A model generated the notes under the pieces. The model saw only the letters and a list, made by a program, of their open reading frames with translations, did not search any database and was not told the DNA's origin. This document shows positions 7,844 through 16,059 of a stretch of 43,312 bases of DNA, in pieces. This DNA comes from Alphaproteobacteria bacterium (GTDB taxonomy: Bacteria > Pseudomonadota > Alphaproteobacteria > Rickettsiales > UBA3002), in NCBI GenBank assembly GCA_030427685.1, contig JAUIBB010000003.1, positions 1-43,312 on the forward strand. The letters are read 5' to 3'. Numbering within the stretch: position 1 is the stretch's first letter; each line of letters begins with the position of its first letter. The position numbers and the translations under genes are program-made.

Positions 7844-8137
7844 CTATTCATCCTCTTCAAAGCGCCGCTCGACCAACGCAACAATAGCAGCCAACGCCTC
7901 TTCGGCCTGACGCCCCTCGCCGTGTATTTCGATATTTACACCGCGCTCCGCAGCTAGCATGAGGAGGCTAAGGATAGATGTTGCCCCAGCACGCGGCATT
8001 TCCTGCTTTTCGTTGGCACGCGGCAGGCGCACGATCTCGATCTGCGCATCGTAGCTTGCCGCCAGCTTCACTAGCTTTGCCGCCGCCCTTGCGTGCAGCC
8101 CTTTTTTATTACAAATCGTGGCGCGAGCGATTTCCAT
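7844..8137 (-). CDS. ptsH: HPr-type phosphocarrier protein
   Basis: HPr passes phosphate from enzyme I to EIIA proteins, via the active-site histidine. Here NKKGLHARAAAKLV places that histidine at residue 15, as usual. The regulatory serine region is at SILSLLMLAAERG, with the serine at residue 54 rather than 46. The difference is an apparent insertion of about eight residues around 38-50 (RLPRANEKQEMP). The protein is 97 aa. It is the last gene of the minus-strand block hprK, EIIA, HPr, which is the regulatory PTS cluster known in alphaproteobacteria. It probably takes part in nitrogen-type PTS signalling rather than sugar import, because no sugar permease is nearby. Confidence 0.88.
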   Translation of the reverse strand: MEIARATICNKKGLHARAAAKLVKLAASYDAQIEIVRLPRANEKQEMPRAGATSILSLLMLAAERGVNIEIHGEGRQAEEALAAIVALVERRFEEDE

Positions 8138-8157
8138 ATTCCCCCACAGCCCGACTG

Positions 8158-8559
8158 CTAGCTCTTTTTGAGAAGGTTACTGGCGACGTTGATGTATTTA
8201 CGTCCAGCCTCTTGCGCGGTTAAGACCGCAGCCGGAAGATCGAGCGCCGTGCGTACGCTTAACAATTTAATCAGCATCGGCACATTCACGCCGGCAACCA
8301 CCTCGACTTTGTCTGGCACCATCGCAGAGATAGCAAGGTTGCTAGGGGTGCCCCCGAACATGTCCGTAAGCAGCGCCACGCCTTCTCCCTCATCAATCTG
8401 AGCGATTTTGGCGAGGATTTCGTTACGGCGATTTTCGATATCATCTTCAGGGCCAATGGAAATTGCCGACAGGTTCTTTTGTCGGCCAACCACATGCTCG
8501 GCGACGGCAATCAATTCCGACCCCAGCGCGCCATGTGTAATGATAATGATTCCAATCAT
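8158..8559 (-). CDS. PTS EIIA component, mannose/fructose family
   Basis: This 133-aa protein is a complete EIIA domain of the mannose (PTS-EIIA type 4) fold. It begins IGIIIITHGALGSEL, with the phospho-acceptor His at residue 9, and has the conserved LLTDMFGGTPSN motif near residues 63-74. In alphaproteobacteria such stand-alone EIIA proteins sit between hprK and an HPr gene and serve in regulation. It precedes the HPr gene by 20 bases and follows hprK by 48 bases. No EIIB, EIIC or EIID gene is present, so a transport role is unlikely. Its length and key residues are normal. Confidence 0.92.
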   Translation of the reverse strand: MIGIIIITHGALGSELIAVAEHVVGRQKNLSAISIGPEDDIENRRNEILAKIAQIDEGEGVALLTDMFGGTPSNLAISAMVPDKVEVVAGVNVPMLIKLLSVRTALDLPAAVLTAQEAGRKYINVASNLLKKS

Positions 8560-8607
8560 ACGAGTGGCTTTAAGCCAGCCTTACATGAATTGCAATCATT
8601 ACTCAGC

Positions 8608-9081
8608 CTAAGCCACGTTAGGACGCCAATCTGTTGGCAAGACGCGACCTTCTTGCATTGCCAGCACATAAAGCAGCACCGATGCTACCGATGTTTGAGG
8701 CAGCGGTGCCATCTTTAGATAGGGCACCTCAATGCCATGAAATGTGCGTTTTTCTGGCTCTGGCAAACGTGTATCGGCTGAAGGATCAAGCTCAATAATC
8801 AGGTGCAGCATTTGCTTGGTTGCGAAATCATTCATCTTCACAATACCAAGGCCACGCAATTCAAGCACACCAGCCAGCTCGGGGATGGCAACGGCTGCCA
8901 GCATCCCCATCATAGGCTCCAGCATGAGACGGTCATCTGCCACCAGTTTGGCGCCCATCAGAACGGCTTCCGCTACCAGTCGCGACTTCCCGGTACCCGA
9001 TGCACCCAGCACCAGACACCCCGCCCCTTTGTATGAAAACGCAGAAGCATGCAGGGGGACATTCGGATCTAACTCAGTCAT
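8608..9081 (-). CDS. hprK: HPr kinase/phosphorylase, short alphaproteobacterial form
   Basis: HprK phosphorylates HPr on its serine. This 157-aa protein corresponds only to the C-terminal kinase half of the Firmicutes enzyme; such short forms are normal in alphaproteobacteria. The Walker A loop GASGTGKS is at residues 26-33, the acidic pair VADDR at 48-52, and the motif GVLELRGLGIV near 71-81 matches the HprK signature region. The start ATG overlaps the last base of the hpf stop codon (TAATG), so its translation is coupled to hpf. EIIA and HPr follow. The signal input to this kinase is unknown; two-component genes that often precede it are absent here. Confidence 0.9.
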   Translation of the reverse strand: MTELDPNVPLHASAFSYKGAGCLVLGASGTGKSRLVAEAVLMGAKLVADDRLMLEPMMGMLAAVAIPELAGVLELRGLGIVKMNDFATKQMLHLIIELDPSADTRLPEPEKRTFHGIEVPYLKMAPLPQTSVASVLLYVLAMQEGRVLPTDWRPNVA

Positions 9082-9665
9082 TAAGCGGCCACCTCTTCTG
9101 GATCAACCCATGAAATATTGCCATCAACCCGGCGATAAACCACATTTGCACGGCCACTGCCTGCATTCAGGAACATCAGGGCAGGAAGATCGGCCAGGTC
9201 CATTTTCATGACAGCTTCGCTTACGGTAAGCGTCTGGATCGCAGTTGATTTCTCTGCCACGACAACAGGTGCGCCCTTCTCGTCCAGCTCTTCACTGTCC
9301 ATCTCAGGCTTCAGGATATATTTACGCGCATTCATCGCACGCAGGCTACTGCGGTCGTTGCCGTGATGGTCTTTCAAGCGACGCTTATAGCGACGCAGTT
9401 GTTTTTCGACCTTGGTGGCTGCATCCTCAAAGGCAGCGTAAATTTCATTCGCGCCCCCCTGGCTTTTAAGGATAAGCCCAGCATGGGTACCTGTGTTCGC
9501 GTGAATATCAACGCGGTACTGGTGATGCGCCTCTTTCGAGACCACAACATCCACGCTCACGATACGGTCGAGATACTTATTCAGCCCGTCTTGCAGGCGC
9601 TTCTCTACGTGTTGCTGGAATGCTTCGCCAAGATCGACATGCCGGCCGGAAATGTGAAACTGCAT
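9081..9665 (-). CDS. hpf: Ribosome hibernation promoting factor, long form
   Basis: HPF binds the ribosomal decoding centre and causes inactive 100S dimers in resting cells. The N-terminal S30AE domain (about residues 1-105) starts MQFHISGRHVDLGEAF and has the YRVDIHANTG strand. The C-terminal dimerisation domain of the long form is at about 135-190, with LTVSEAVMKMDLADLPALMF. The 194-aa length is typical of long HPF. A ribosome site AGAGG lies about 7 bases before ATG 9665, and a promoter is at 9720-9748. In relatives this gene directly follows rpoN; here cpaF and an unknown gene lie between them. Confidence 0.94.
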   Translation of the reverse strand: MQFHISGRHVDLGEAFQQHVEKRLQDGLNKYLDRIVSVDVVVSKEAHHQYRVDIHANTGTHAGLILKSQGGANEIYAAFEDAATKVEKQLRRYKRRLKDHHGNDRSSLRAMNARKYILKPEMDSEELDEKGAPVVVAEKSTAIQTLTVSEAVMKMDLADLPALMFLNAGSGRANVVYRRVDGNISWVDPEEVAA

Positions 9666-9719
9666 AAATTCCTCTTTTCATTGGGAAGTTGAAGGTTGGG
9701 TAGAATTTTCTATCGTCTG

Positions 9720-9748
9720 ATTTTAGACCTTTTTCGGAGAATAGCCAA
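9720..9748 (-). promoter_or_regulatory. Sigma-70-like promoter of hpf-hprK-EIIA-HPr
   Basis: On the minus strand TTGGCT (9743-9748) and TAAAAT (9720-9725) are separated by 17 bases. This would start transcription near 9713 and drive the four-gene PTS/hpf block independently of cpaF. Confidence 0.55.
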
Positions 9749-9791
9749 GCGCTATCACGGAAGATAAATGGAAGTGCCCACTAAGATAGGG

Positions 9792-11015
9792 TTAGAGCTT
9801 TGGCAATTTAACCCCCAGCGCTTCAGACAAGCGATCGCTTTCACCGTAATAGGCCGCACGACGCAAGAAGCGCGGCATAATACCGCTCCATTTAAAGTCG
9901 CCCATCAGCCTGCCATCTGCGCCTTCACCTTTGCTCTGGAATGTGAAGAGATCCTGCATGCTGATAATGTCACCCTCCATGCCACAAATTTCGCTGACAT
10001 AGGTAATGCGGCGATGGCCATCGCGCATCCGGCTCACCTGGATAAAGAGGTTAATGGCAGAGGCAATCTGTGCTCGAATAGCCTGTATTGGCAAGTTCAG
10101 GTTTGCCATCACGATCATGTTTTCAAGCCGTGCAATAGCATCGCGCGGATGGTTTGCATGGATCGTTGTGAGCGAGCCTTCATGCCCTGTATTCATGGCC
10201 TGCATCATATCGAAGGCTTCTGATGAACGCACCTCACCGACGATAATGCGGTCTGGGCGCATCCGTAGTGCGTTTTTCATCAGGTCGCGCATGCTGACCT
10301 CATCTTCCTGATGCGGCTGGCGCATGGGACGGGTTTCAAGCCGCACCACATGCGGCTGCTGAAGCCGAAGCTCTGCCGCGTCCTCAATCGTCACCACCCG
10401 CTCATTCGGATCAATAAATTCAGAAATCGCATTAAGCAGGGTTGTTTTACCAGAGCCGGTACCGCCGGAAATCACCACATTCAAGCGACAACGGCCCACG
10501 ACTTTTAGTAGCTCTGAAAGCGCAAGCGACATGTTGCCTTGCGCAGCCATACGGTCGAGCGTAATGCCATGACGCGCAAATTTACGAATTGAAATGGTTG
10601 TCCCATCCACCGCAAGCGGGGGCGCAATGATATTAACCCGACTACCATCTGCCAGCCGTGCATCCAATAGAGGGCGACGGAGGTTTACACTTCGTCCGGC
10701 CTGCTGCGCAATCGCCTGCGCAATGCTGAATACGTCTGCATCGCTTGAGAACGTAATGCCCGTGCATTCAAGCCGCCCATCACGCTCGATATAAACGCTG
10801 CGCGTACCGTTGATGAGAATGTCGTTAATGGTATCATCTTCCAGCAGCGGCTTAAGCGGCGTTAGCGCCTCGATGGATTGTACCAGCAATGCGGCAAGAT
10901 CTGCTTCCGGTGTGAGAGGAACACCTGCTCCCTGCCCCTCTCCGGCAATCTGTTGGCGCAGCGCGCCAAGTTGAGATTCCAGAAGCGCCAGGCGCTGTGT
11001 AAGGTCATCGGTCAT
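9792..11015 (-). CDS. cpaF: CpaF-family secretion ATPase (orphan)
   Basis: This is a type II/IV secretion-superfamily ATPase of the CpaF/TadA group, which power Tad pilus assembly. The 407-aa protein has a helical N-terminus, the NDILINGTRSVYIERDG region near residues 64-80, Walker A GGTGSGKT at 184-191, an IEDAAEL Asp box at 210-216, Walker B IIVGEV at 257-262, and the His box GHEGSLTTIHAN at 277-288. All catalytic motifs look intact. No other tad/cpa gene (pilin, CpaC, CpaE, TadB/C) is in the window, so its partners must be elsewhere. The final 50 residues extend past the ATPase core. It lies between the unknown 308-aa gene and hpf, breaking the usual rpoN-hpf linkage. Confidence 0.88.
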   Translation of the reverse strand: MTDDLTQRLALLESQLGALRQQIAGEGQGAGVPLTPEADLAALLVQSIEALTPLKPLLEDDTINDILINGTRSVYIERDGRLECTGITFSSDADVFSIAQAIAQQAGRSVNLRRPLLDARLADGSRVNIIAPPLAVDGTTISIRKFARHGITLDRMAAQGNMSLALSELLKVVGRCRLNVVISGGTGSGKTTLLNAISEFIDPNERVVTIEDAAELRLQQPHVVRLETRPMRQPHQEDEVSMRDLMKNALRMRPDRIIVGEVRSSEAFDMMQAMNTGHEGSLTTIHANHPRDAIARLENMIVMANLNLPIQAIRAQIASAINLFIQVSRMRDGHRRITYVSEICGMEGDIISMQDLFTFQSKGEGADGRLMGDFKWSGIMPRFLRRAAYYGESDRLSEALGVKLPKL

Positions 11016-11172
11016 GCGGTGAGTTTATACCGTTTCGAAGGTTGTTGGCGTGGCAAATCGCCATATTCCCCTCACCTGATGCCAGATTCAGAAGGAAACG
11101 CTGCTTTTCGGCCATACTTTTCGTTTTAGCGGAAAAACATGAAGCTTTCGTTAAGAGACTCGACTGCGCGAC

Positions 11173-12099
11173 TTAATTTCTTGGGATCCGCTTAAATGCC
11201 TCTTTCAGCAGCGCCTGGGGAAGGTGGCTTTGGCTAGCAAGGTCGCCAATATCCTCTTTTGCGATATCCTTCCCTTCCATCGCAGAATGGAGATTGACCT
11301 GATTCGTAGCCAGGAGCGTATGCAGGTGCTGCCTACCGGCCCGACTTTTGCTGTCGTTGAGGCCCTGATCGTGCATCAGCCGATCTACATTTTCTTCCAG
11401 CAAGTCCTCTTTCAGAGAAAATTGGTAACCATGCAGAGCCTTGCTAAAGCTTGCTTCGCTCATGTCCTGGCCATCGATACGGTGCCCCTTGACCGTTGCC
11501 GAAAACGCCTTCGTATGCTGTAGCAGCTGGTCTAGCGAGTATTTCTGGGCATCCTGACCATCATCCCGTACATACTGGCCATCAGGCTCACGGGTCACGG
11601 CATAATGCGAAACACCATCATTATACGCCACGATCAGCGGAATCCCGCCCGACGTTGCAATCGCAACCTCGGATTCTGCGTAGTGCAGCTTCTGCAGCAT
11701 CCCCCACAGCTCGGCTTCATTGGCACGCGTGAAGGTTTTGCTGGCGATGATGCGGTCGATTGCAGCCGTCGAGACACCCTCTTTCCGCATTCCCTCAAGA
11801 TAGGGCGAGGAAAGTCCATGCTTCAGCTCCTGATTGACAAGAGTAACCACAATATCGCGCTCACTACTGGGCTTACCATTGATGCAATAGGACTGCGCCT
11901 GCCTTAACCCCATCGCAAGTGTTGAAAGTGCATCGCGCAATGTCAGCTTTTCCGGAAAGCCCTCCATGGTTTTGTTCAGCGAGAAGGTCTGGCCATCCTC
12001 GTTCCGGCTGAGCGCCACCTTCACTTCCCCTCCAAGGGAAAGGGTAAATCCGGCAAAGTTCTGTTGCGCATCCAGCAATATATTGAGCGTCGGCTTCAT
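11173..12099 (-). CDS. Unknown 308-aa protein, possible OTU-like cysteine protease
   Basis: I do not recognise this protein with confidence. It has no signal peptide or membrane helix and only one cysteine, C72 (SYCINGK). After it come a helix (RDIVVTLVNQELK), a W132 context (EAELWGMLQKLHYAE), a strand IPLIVAYN at 153-160, and GVSHYAV with H165-Y166. This order of Cys, helix, Trp, strand and His-Tyr, with 93 residues between Cys and His, resembles OTU-type deubiquitinases, but the usual Asp-Gly before the Cys is missing. Residues 200-308 are a Gln/Leu-rich helical tail. GAGGATG precedes the ATG at 12099. It lies between rpoN (82 bases away) and cpaF. The protease idea is inference only. Confidence 0.7.
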   Translation of the reverse strand: MKPTLNILLDAQQNFAGFTLSLGGEVKVALSRNEDGQTFSLNKTMEGFPEKLTLRDALSTLAMGLRQAQSYCINGKPSSERDIVVTLVNQELKHGLSSPYLEGMRKEGVSTAAIDRIIASKTFTRANEAELWGMLQKLHYAESEVAIATSGGIPLIVAYNDGVSHYAVTREPDGQYVRDDGQDAQKYSLDQLLQHTKAFSATVKGHRIDGQDMSEASFSKALHGYQFSLKEDLLEENVDRLMHDQGLNDSKSRAGRQHLHTLLATNQVNLHSAMEGKDIAKEDIGDLASQSHLPQALLKEAFKRIPRN

Positions 12100-12181
12100 A
12101 CATCCTCATCCATAGGTCATGTTCTGAGAGCAGACCATAATGCGAAATTTAGCGCTGAATATGAAGCTTCTATGACAATTG

Positions 12182-13669
12182 CTACTGGCTGGCTTTTTGC
12201 CGCCGGCGAATCACCGATGAGGGAATGGACATTTCTTCGCGGTATTTCGTCACCGTGCGCCGAGCAACATCAATGTTGCGATCTTTCAATCGCTTCACGA
12301 TAGCGTCATCCGAAAGAATTTCTTTTGCGGTCTCGTTGGCGACCAGCTCTTTGATATAGTACATCACGGTTTTACTGGAGAAATCGGTCGCACCACCCGA
12401 GGCATTGATGGACGAAGTAAAGAAAAATTTCAGCTCCAGCGTACCGCGCGGTGTCGCCATGTATTTAGAAGTTGTCACCCGGCTGATGGTGGATTCATGC
12501 ATTCCGACGGCGGCAGCAATATCCTTCAGCACCAGCGGCTTCAGGAAGCGGATGCCATGCTTCAGAAATTTATCCTGCTGCGTAACAATTTCCGTTGCCA
12601 CTTTGAGGATGGTATTGGCGCGTTGGTCAAGTGCCCGAATCAACCAACTGGCATTGGCCAGTTGCTCGGTCATGTATTTTTTAGCCTCTTTATCGTCGCT
12701 GCGCGCCTTCACGTCGGCTGCATAGCGCTTATTGATAAGGACGCGCGGCAGGGCGTCTGGATTCAGCTCTAAATGCCAACCTTCTTTTGCACGACGGACA
12801 ATAACATCCGGGATGACCGTTTGCGCATCTTCTGCCGCAAAGCCCATTGCCGGCTTGGGGTTGCAGCGACGGATATCAGCAAGGATCTGCGTAAAATCTT
12901 CCGCATCGACGCCACATTTTTTTTGCAGCTCCTTTAATTTTCCTTCTGCCATCATGTCGAGATTATCGAGAAAAATATCAATGACCGGATCAAGCCGATT
13001 CATATCCTCAAGTTGCAGACGCAGGCACTCTGCCAACGATCGCGCGAATACACCGGCAGGTTCCATTTGTTGAAGGCGGACAAGAACAGCTTCGATTTCA
13101 ATTGCTTCCAGCCCAAGAGTTTTCGCGAGGGCGGCGATATCTTCACGCAAATACCCTGCATCATCGAGCAGATCGGTGAGCTGTTCCGCGATGCGTTGCT
13201 CCACCGGATCCACGATATCCATATGAATCTGGGCGATAAGGTGCTCCCGCAGGGTTTGTTCGCGCGCGCTGGCACCTTCAATTCCGTAGCCTTCTTCGTT
13301 TTCATAGCCTCCGGTTGCGCCATGCGCGCCTGCGCTCACCTCGCCAATACCAACAGAGTCTCCTTGCGTCCATTCTTCACCAAAGGCTTCATCCTCCAGC
13401 GATTCTGCGACGGAATAGTCTTTATCAGAAACATCAATTTCGCGTGCTTCTTCGCTCGGGTTTTCTGGGCTGGCTTGTGACTCAGCATTTTCTTCCGGGT
13501 TATCCGGCTCACTTTCTTCTTTGGTAAGGAGCGGATTTTTTTCCAGTTCTTCGTCGATATATTCCTGAAGCTCGATGGCCGAGAGCTGCAACAGTTTGAT
13601 CGACTGCTGTAGCTGCTGTGTCATCACCAATTGCTGGGATTGACGAATTTCCTGTTTAAGACCGACCAT
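12182..13669 (-). CDS. rpoN: RNA polymerase sigma-54 factor
   Basis: Sigma-54 recognises -24/-12 promoters and needs an AAA+ activator. The 495-aa protein has the Gln/Leu-rich region I at residues 4-50 (QSQQLVMTQQLQQSIKLLQ), an acidic region II at about 55-125, the core-binding region, the helix-turn-helix segment near 380-405 (DIAAAVGMHESTISRVT), and the RpoN box ARRTVTKYRE about 25 residues from the end. It follows lptB by 62 bases on the same strand, as in many proteobacteria. No sigma-54 promoter with the TGGCAC-N5-TTGC form was found upstream of genes here, so the targets lie elsewhere. Confidence 0.97.
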   Translation of the reverse strand: MVGLKQEIRQSQQLVMTQQLQQSIKLLQLSAIELQEYIDEELEKNPLLTKEESEPDNPEENAESQASPENPSEEAREIDVSDKDYSVAESLEDEAFGEEWTQGDSVGIGEVSAGAHGATGGYENEEGYGIEGASAREQTLREHLIAQIHMDIVDPVEQRIAEQLTDLLDDAGYLREDIAALAKTLGLEAIEIEAVLVRLQQMEPAGVFARSLAECLRLQLEDMNRLDPVIDIFLDNLDMMAEGKLKELQKKCGVDAEDFTQILADIRRCNPKPAMGFAAEDAQTVIPDVIVRRAKEGWHLELNPDALPRVLINKRYAADVKARSDDKEAKKYMTEQLANASWLIRALDQRANTILKVATEIVTQQDKFLKHGIRFLKPLVLKDIAAAVGMHESTISRVTTSKYMATPRGTLELKFFFTSSINASGGATDFSSKTVMYYIKELVANETAKEILSDDAIVKRLKDRNIDVARRTVTKYREEMSIPSSVIRRRQKASQ

Positions 13670-13731
13670 AGAAAAACGGTAGCGTAATTTACGCTCAGAC
13701 TCAAGCTGCCATGCGCATGTATTAACGAAAA

Positions 13732-14724
13732 TTACAGACTAAAACGATCGCCCAAATAGACCCGTCGGACTTCTTCATTATTGACGATATCGGAAGGGCT
13801 ACCCTCCATCAGCACCGTGCCATCATGAATGATGTAGGCGCGCTCGATAACATCGAGTGTTTCGCGTACGTTGTGGTCTGTAATCAACACGCCGATGCCA
13901 CGATCTTTCAGGTGTTTTACCAGATCCCGCACATCAGAAATGGCGATCGGGTCAATCCCCGCCAGCGGCTCATCAAGCAGGATGAACGAAGGCATTCCTG
14001 CCAGAGCGCGGGCAATCTCTGCCCGGCGGCGCTCGCCACCGGATAGCGACAATGCCGGAGAATTACGCAAATGCGTGATAGAAAATTCCGCCAGAAGCTC
14101 GTCACACATTGCTTCCCGCCGCGCGACATCGGTCACGCTCACTTCCAGCACCGCCTTAATGTTCTGCTCAACCGTCAATCCGCGAAAAATGCTGGCCTCT
14201 TGGGGCAGGTAGCCGATGCCCAGCCGCGCACGGCGGTACATAGGCAATTTGGTGATATCGGCCCCATCCAGATAGATACTGCCATAGTCTGGCTTCACCA
14301 GCCCTGTAATCATATAAAAGCAGGTGGTTTTTCCGGCACCGTTAGGGCCAAGGAGGCCAACAGCCTCGCCACGCTGTAGTGAGAGCGAAACATTTCGCAC
14401 CACGGGACGCTTGGCGTATTGCTTTCCAAGATTTTTAACCGAAAGCCCCGAGTTTTTTTCAACCAGCAGAGGCTTTTTAGGCTCGGGCTTTGCGGTTGCC
14501 GGCAAGGACAACACCTTTGCTTCAGGCTCGGCGGGGGCTTCTGAGACTTCAGTCTCTGCCGTTACACTTTCTGGCTTTTCGCCCGGCGTAAGCGACATAA
14601 TATCATGCGTGTTTTTTATTTTCGCTGCGCCCTCAGGGGCTTCATCAACAGACTTCGCAGCTGCTTTTTTGGGGGGCTTCACCAACCAGCCCTTGCCCAG
14701 GCCTTTATCTTTATCATCTACCAT
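13732..14724 (-). CDS. lptB: LPS export ABC transporter ATP-binding protein, N-terminally extended
   Basis: LptB powers extraction of lipopolysaccharide from the inner membrane with LptF/G. The ATPase core spans about residues 93-330 and is complete: Walker A GPNGAGKT at 126-133, Q-loop GYLPQEASIFR, signature LSGGERRR, Walker B FILLDEPLAGID, and the switch His in ITDHN. The core is preceded by about 92 residues rich in Ala, Glu, Pro and Lys that look disordered; usual LptB is about 240 aa. There is no obvious internal start with a ribosome site. The gene lies 3 bases after lptA and before rpoN, in the standard order. Confidence 0.95.
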   Translation of the reverse strand: MVDDKDKGLGKGWLVKPPKKAAAKSVDEAPEGAAKIKNTHDIMSLTPGEKPESVTAETEVSEAPAEPEAKVLSLPATAKPEPKKPLLVEKNSGLSVKNLGKQYAKRPVVRNVSLSLQRGEAVGLLGPNGAGKTTCFYMITGLVKPDYGSIYLDGADITKLPMYRRARLGIGYLPQEASIFRGLTVEQNIKAVLEVSVTDVARREAMCDELLAEFSITHLRNSPALSLSGGERRRAEIARALAGMPSFILLDEPLAGIDPIAISDVRDLVKHLKDRGIGVLITDHNVRETLDVIERAYIIHDGTVLMEGSPSDIVNNEEVRRVYLGDRFSL

Positions 14725-14727
14725 GCG

Positions 14728-15363
14728 CTAAGGTACCTTCTGTTCGCTCGACGGCGTATCGGGTGTTTTTTTGACCACCGCAGGCTTAGTCTTTTCGGCT
14801 GATTTGGGAACGAACAGGCCACGTACACGTGCTGGTTTTCCACCGACCACTGCGCCATTTCCTGAGGTCAGCACACTGCGCCCGGTGGCCATATTGTAAA
14901 TTAAATGCGTGCCTTTGAGGATGTTACCTTCACGCGTTAGCGTCACGTTAGGCCCGGTCAGGTCGATGGTATCATCATCCACATGATAGACAGCCAATGT
15001 GCCACGCGCTGCTTCTCCCGGCGTGGTAAAAACCACATCTCCCTCAGCGTCGATGCGTGAAATTCCCTGCGCACCAGAGGCATCTGGCGTAGCGGCACCC
15101 GCTGAAGCGTCACGATAGTAAACAGTCATTTTATGTGAACGCATATTGGTTGTGCCCTGCGTAGCAATCACATTCCCTGTAAAAATGGCCTTGTGCTCGT
15201 TCTGCAGCACATCCAGCTTATCCGAGGAGATGTTGATTGGCTGCTCTTTTGCCAACGGCGCTGCCGCAGGCTGCTTCGCTGCGGCAGGAGGCATTTTTTC
15301 TGCCTGCGCCTGCATTCCCAGCATTGCCGTTACCAGCAAGGCAATCCATGTTTTTTTCATCAT
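14728..15363 (-). CDS. lptA: LPS transport periplasmic protein LptA
   Basis: LptA forms the periplasmic bridge that carries LPS to the outer membrane. From ATG 15363 the 211-aa product begins with a typical signal peptide (MMKKTWIALLVTAMLG, cleaved after AQA). A Pro/Ala-rich stretch follows, then the OstA/LptA fold from about residue 42 (INISSDKLDVLQNEHKAIF), and finally a Lys/Pro-rich tail. I prefer this start because the frame further upstream reads back into lptC and would hide the signal peptide. The start lies 4 bases after the lptC stop, with an AGAAG ribosome site inside the lptC end. Confidence 0.93.
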   Translation of the reverse strand: MMKKTWIALLVTAMLGMQAQAEKMPPAAAKQPAAAPLAKEQPINISSDKLDVLQNEHKAIFTGNVIATQGTTNMRSHKMTVYYRDASAGAATPDASGAQGISRIDAEGDVVFTTPGEAARGTLAVYHVDDDTIDLTGPNVTLTREGNILKGTHLIYNMATGRSVLTSGNGAVVGGKPARVRGLFVPKSAEKTKPAVVKKTPDTPSSEQKVP

Positions 15364-15367
15364 CGCA

Positions 15368-16057
15368 TCACTTCTTTTTCCGGTCGATATGCACACGCAC
15401 GGGCTCATCCTCGCCAGTGAAGATAATATGGCTGCCATTATCTATGATTTCAAAGCCACTGGCAAGTATGTTACCCAGCGGCCCACGCCCTGAAACCGGC
15501 TCATTTCCAACGACACGGCTTGTTTTTGCATCCACCGTTGCCTGTTGTGACAAGAAGCTATAGCCCTGATCGTCGGTGAGGGTGACATTGCCTGTCAGCT
15601 CAATTATTTTGGTTTCCTGATGGTAATTTGCACGGTCTGACGTCAGGTGTCGCCAGCCGCCTTTCAGGGTATTTAGCTCGGCATCCACCTGTTCGATCAG
15701 AATACGGTTTTGCGTTTCCTGCGTGGCACGGATGCCACGGACAGTGTACTGCTCGCCCCGGTCATTAATACCCCGATATTTAGGGCGGCTCATTACCGGA
15801 CGCGCCGCATCCTTTGATTTATGCACGCCATTATCAATAAAGGAAACCCGAATGCCTGAGCGATCTTTACTCAGCAGCGGCACCCCGATCAATGCAACCA
15901 CCAGCCCCAAGACCAGCAGGGCCAGAAACATTTTGCTCAGCAGCACAAAATGCGTGTAGCGCCCTAAGGCAGAAATAAGGTGATCAACTTCTGTTACCGC
16001 CCAATTTGCGGAAAGCCCCTTTTTTTGTGGAGGCGGCGGTGCGTCTTCAGCGCCCAT
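15368..16057 (-). CDS. lptC: LPS export protein LptC
   Basis: LptC is an inner-membrane protein that hands LPS from LptBFG to LptA. The 229-aa product has a cytoplasmic N-terminus of about 40 residues, longer than in E. coli, one membrane helix at about 41-62 (LLSKMFLALLVLGLVVALIG), and a periplasmic beta-jellyroll with the LptC pattern (QYTVRGIRATQ, IELTGNVTLTDDQGYSF). It is preceded by kdsD with only 2 bases between and followed by lptA, so kdsD-lptC-lptA-lptB-rpoN look like one transcription unit. Confidence 0.92.
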   Translation of the reverse strand: MGAEDAPPPPQKKGLSANWAVTEVDHLISALGRYTHFVLLSKMFLALLVLGLVVALIGVPLLSKDRSGIRVSFIDNGVHKSKDAARPVMSRPKYRGINDRGEQYTVRGIRATQETQNRILIEQVDAELNTLKGGWRHLTSDRANYHQETKIIELTGNVTLTDDQGYSFLSQQATVDAKTSRVVGNEPVSGRGPLGNILASGFEIIDNGSHIIFTGEDEPVRVHIDRKKK

Positions 16058-16059
16058 AC

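Noticed and set aside
8020-8045. TGGCACG as a sigma-54 promoter near the HPr gene
   Set aside because: No GC/TTGC element follows at the required spacing, and it lies inside coding sequence.
11016-11172. 36-codon frame ending across the cpaF start (ATG near 11115, minus)
   Set aside because: It has no ribosome site or recognisable composition; the overlap with the cpaF ATG looks like chance.
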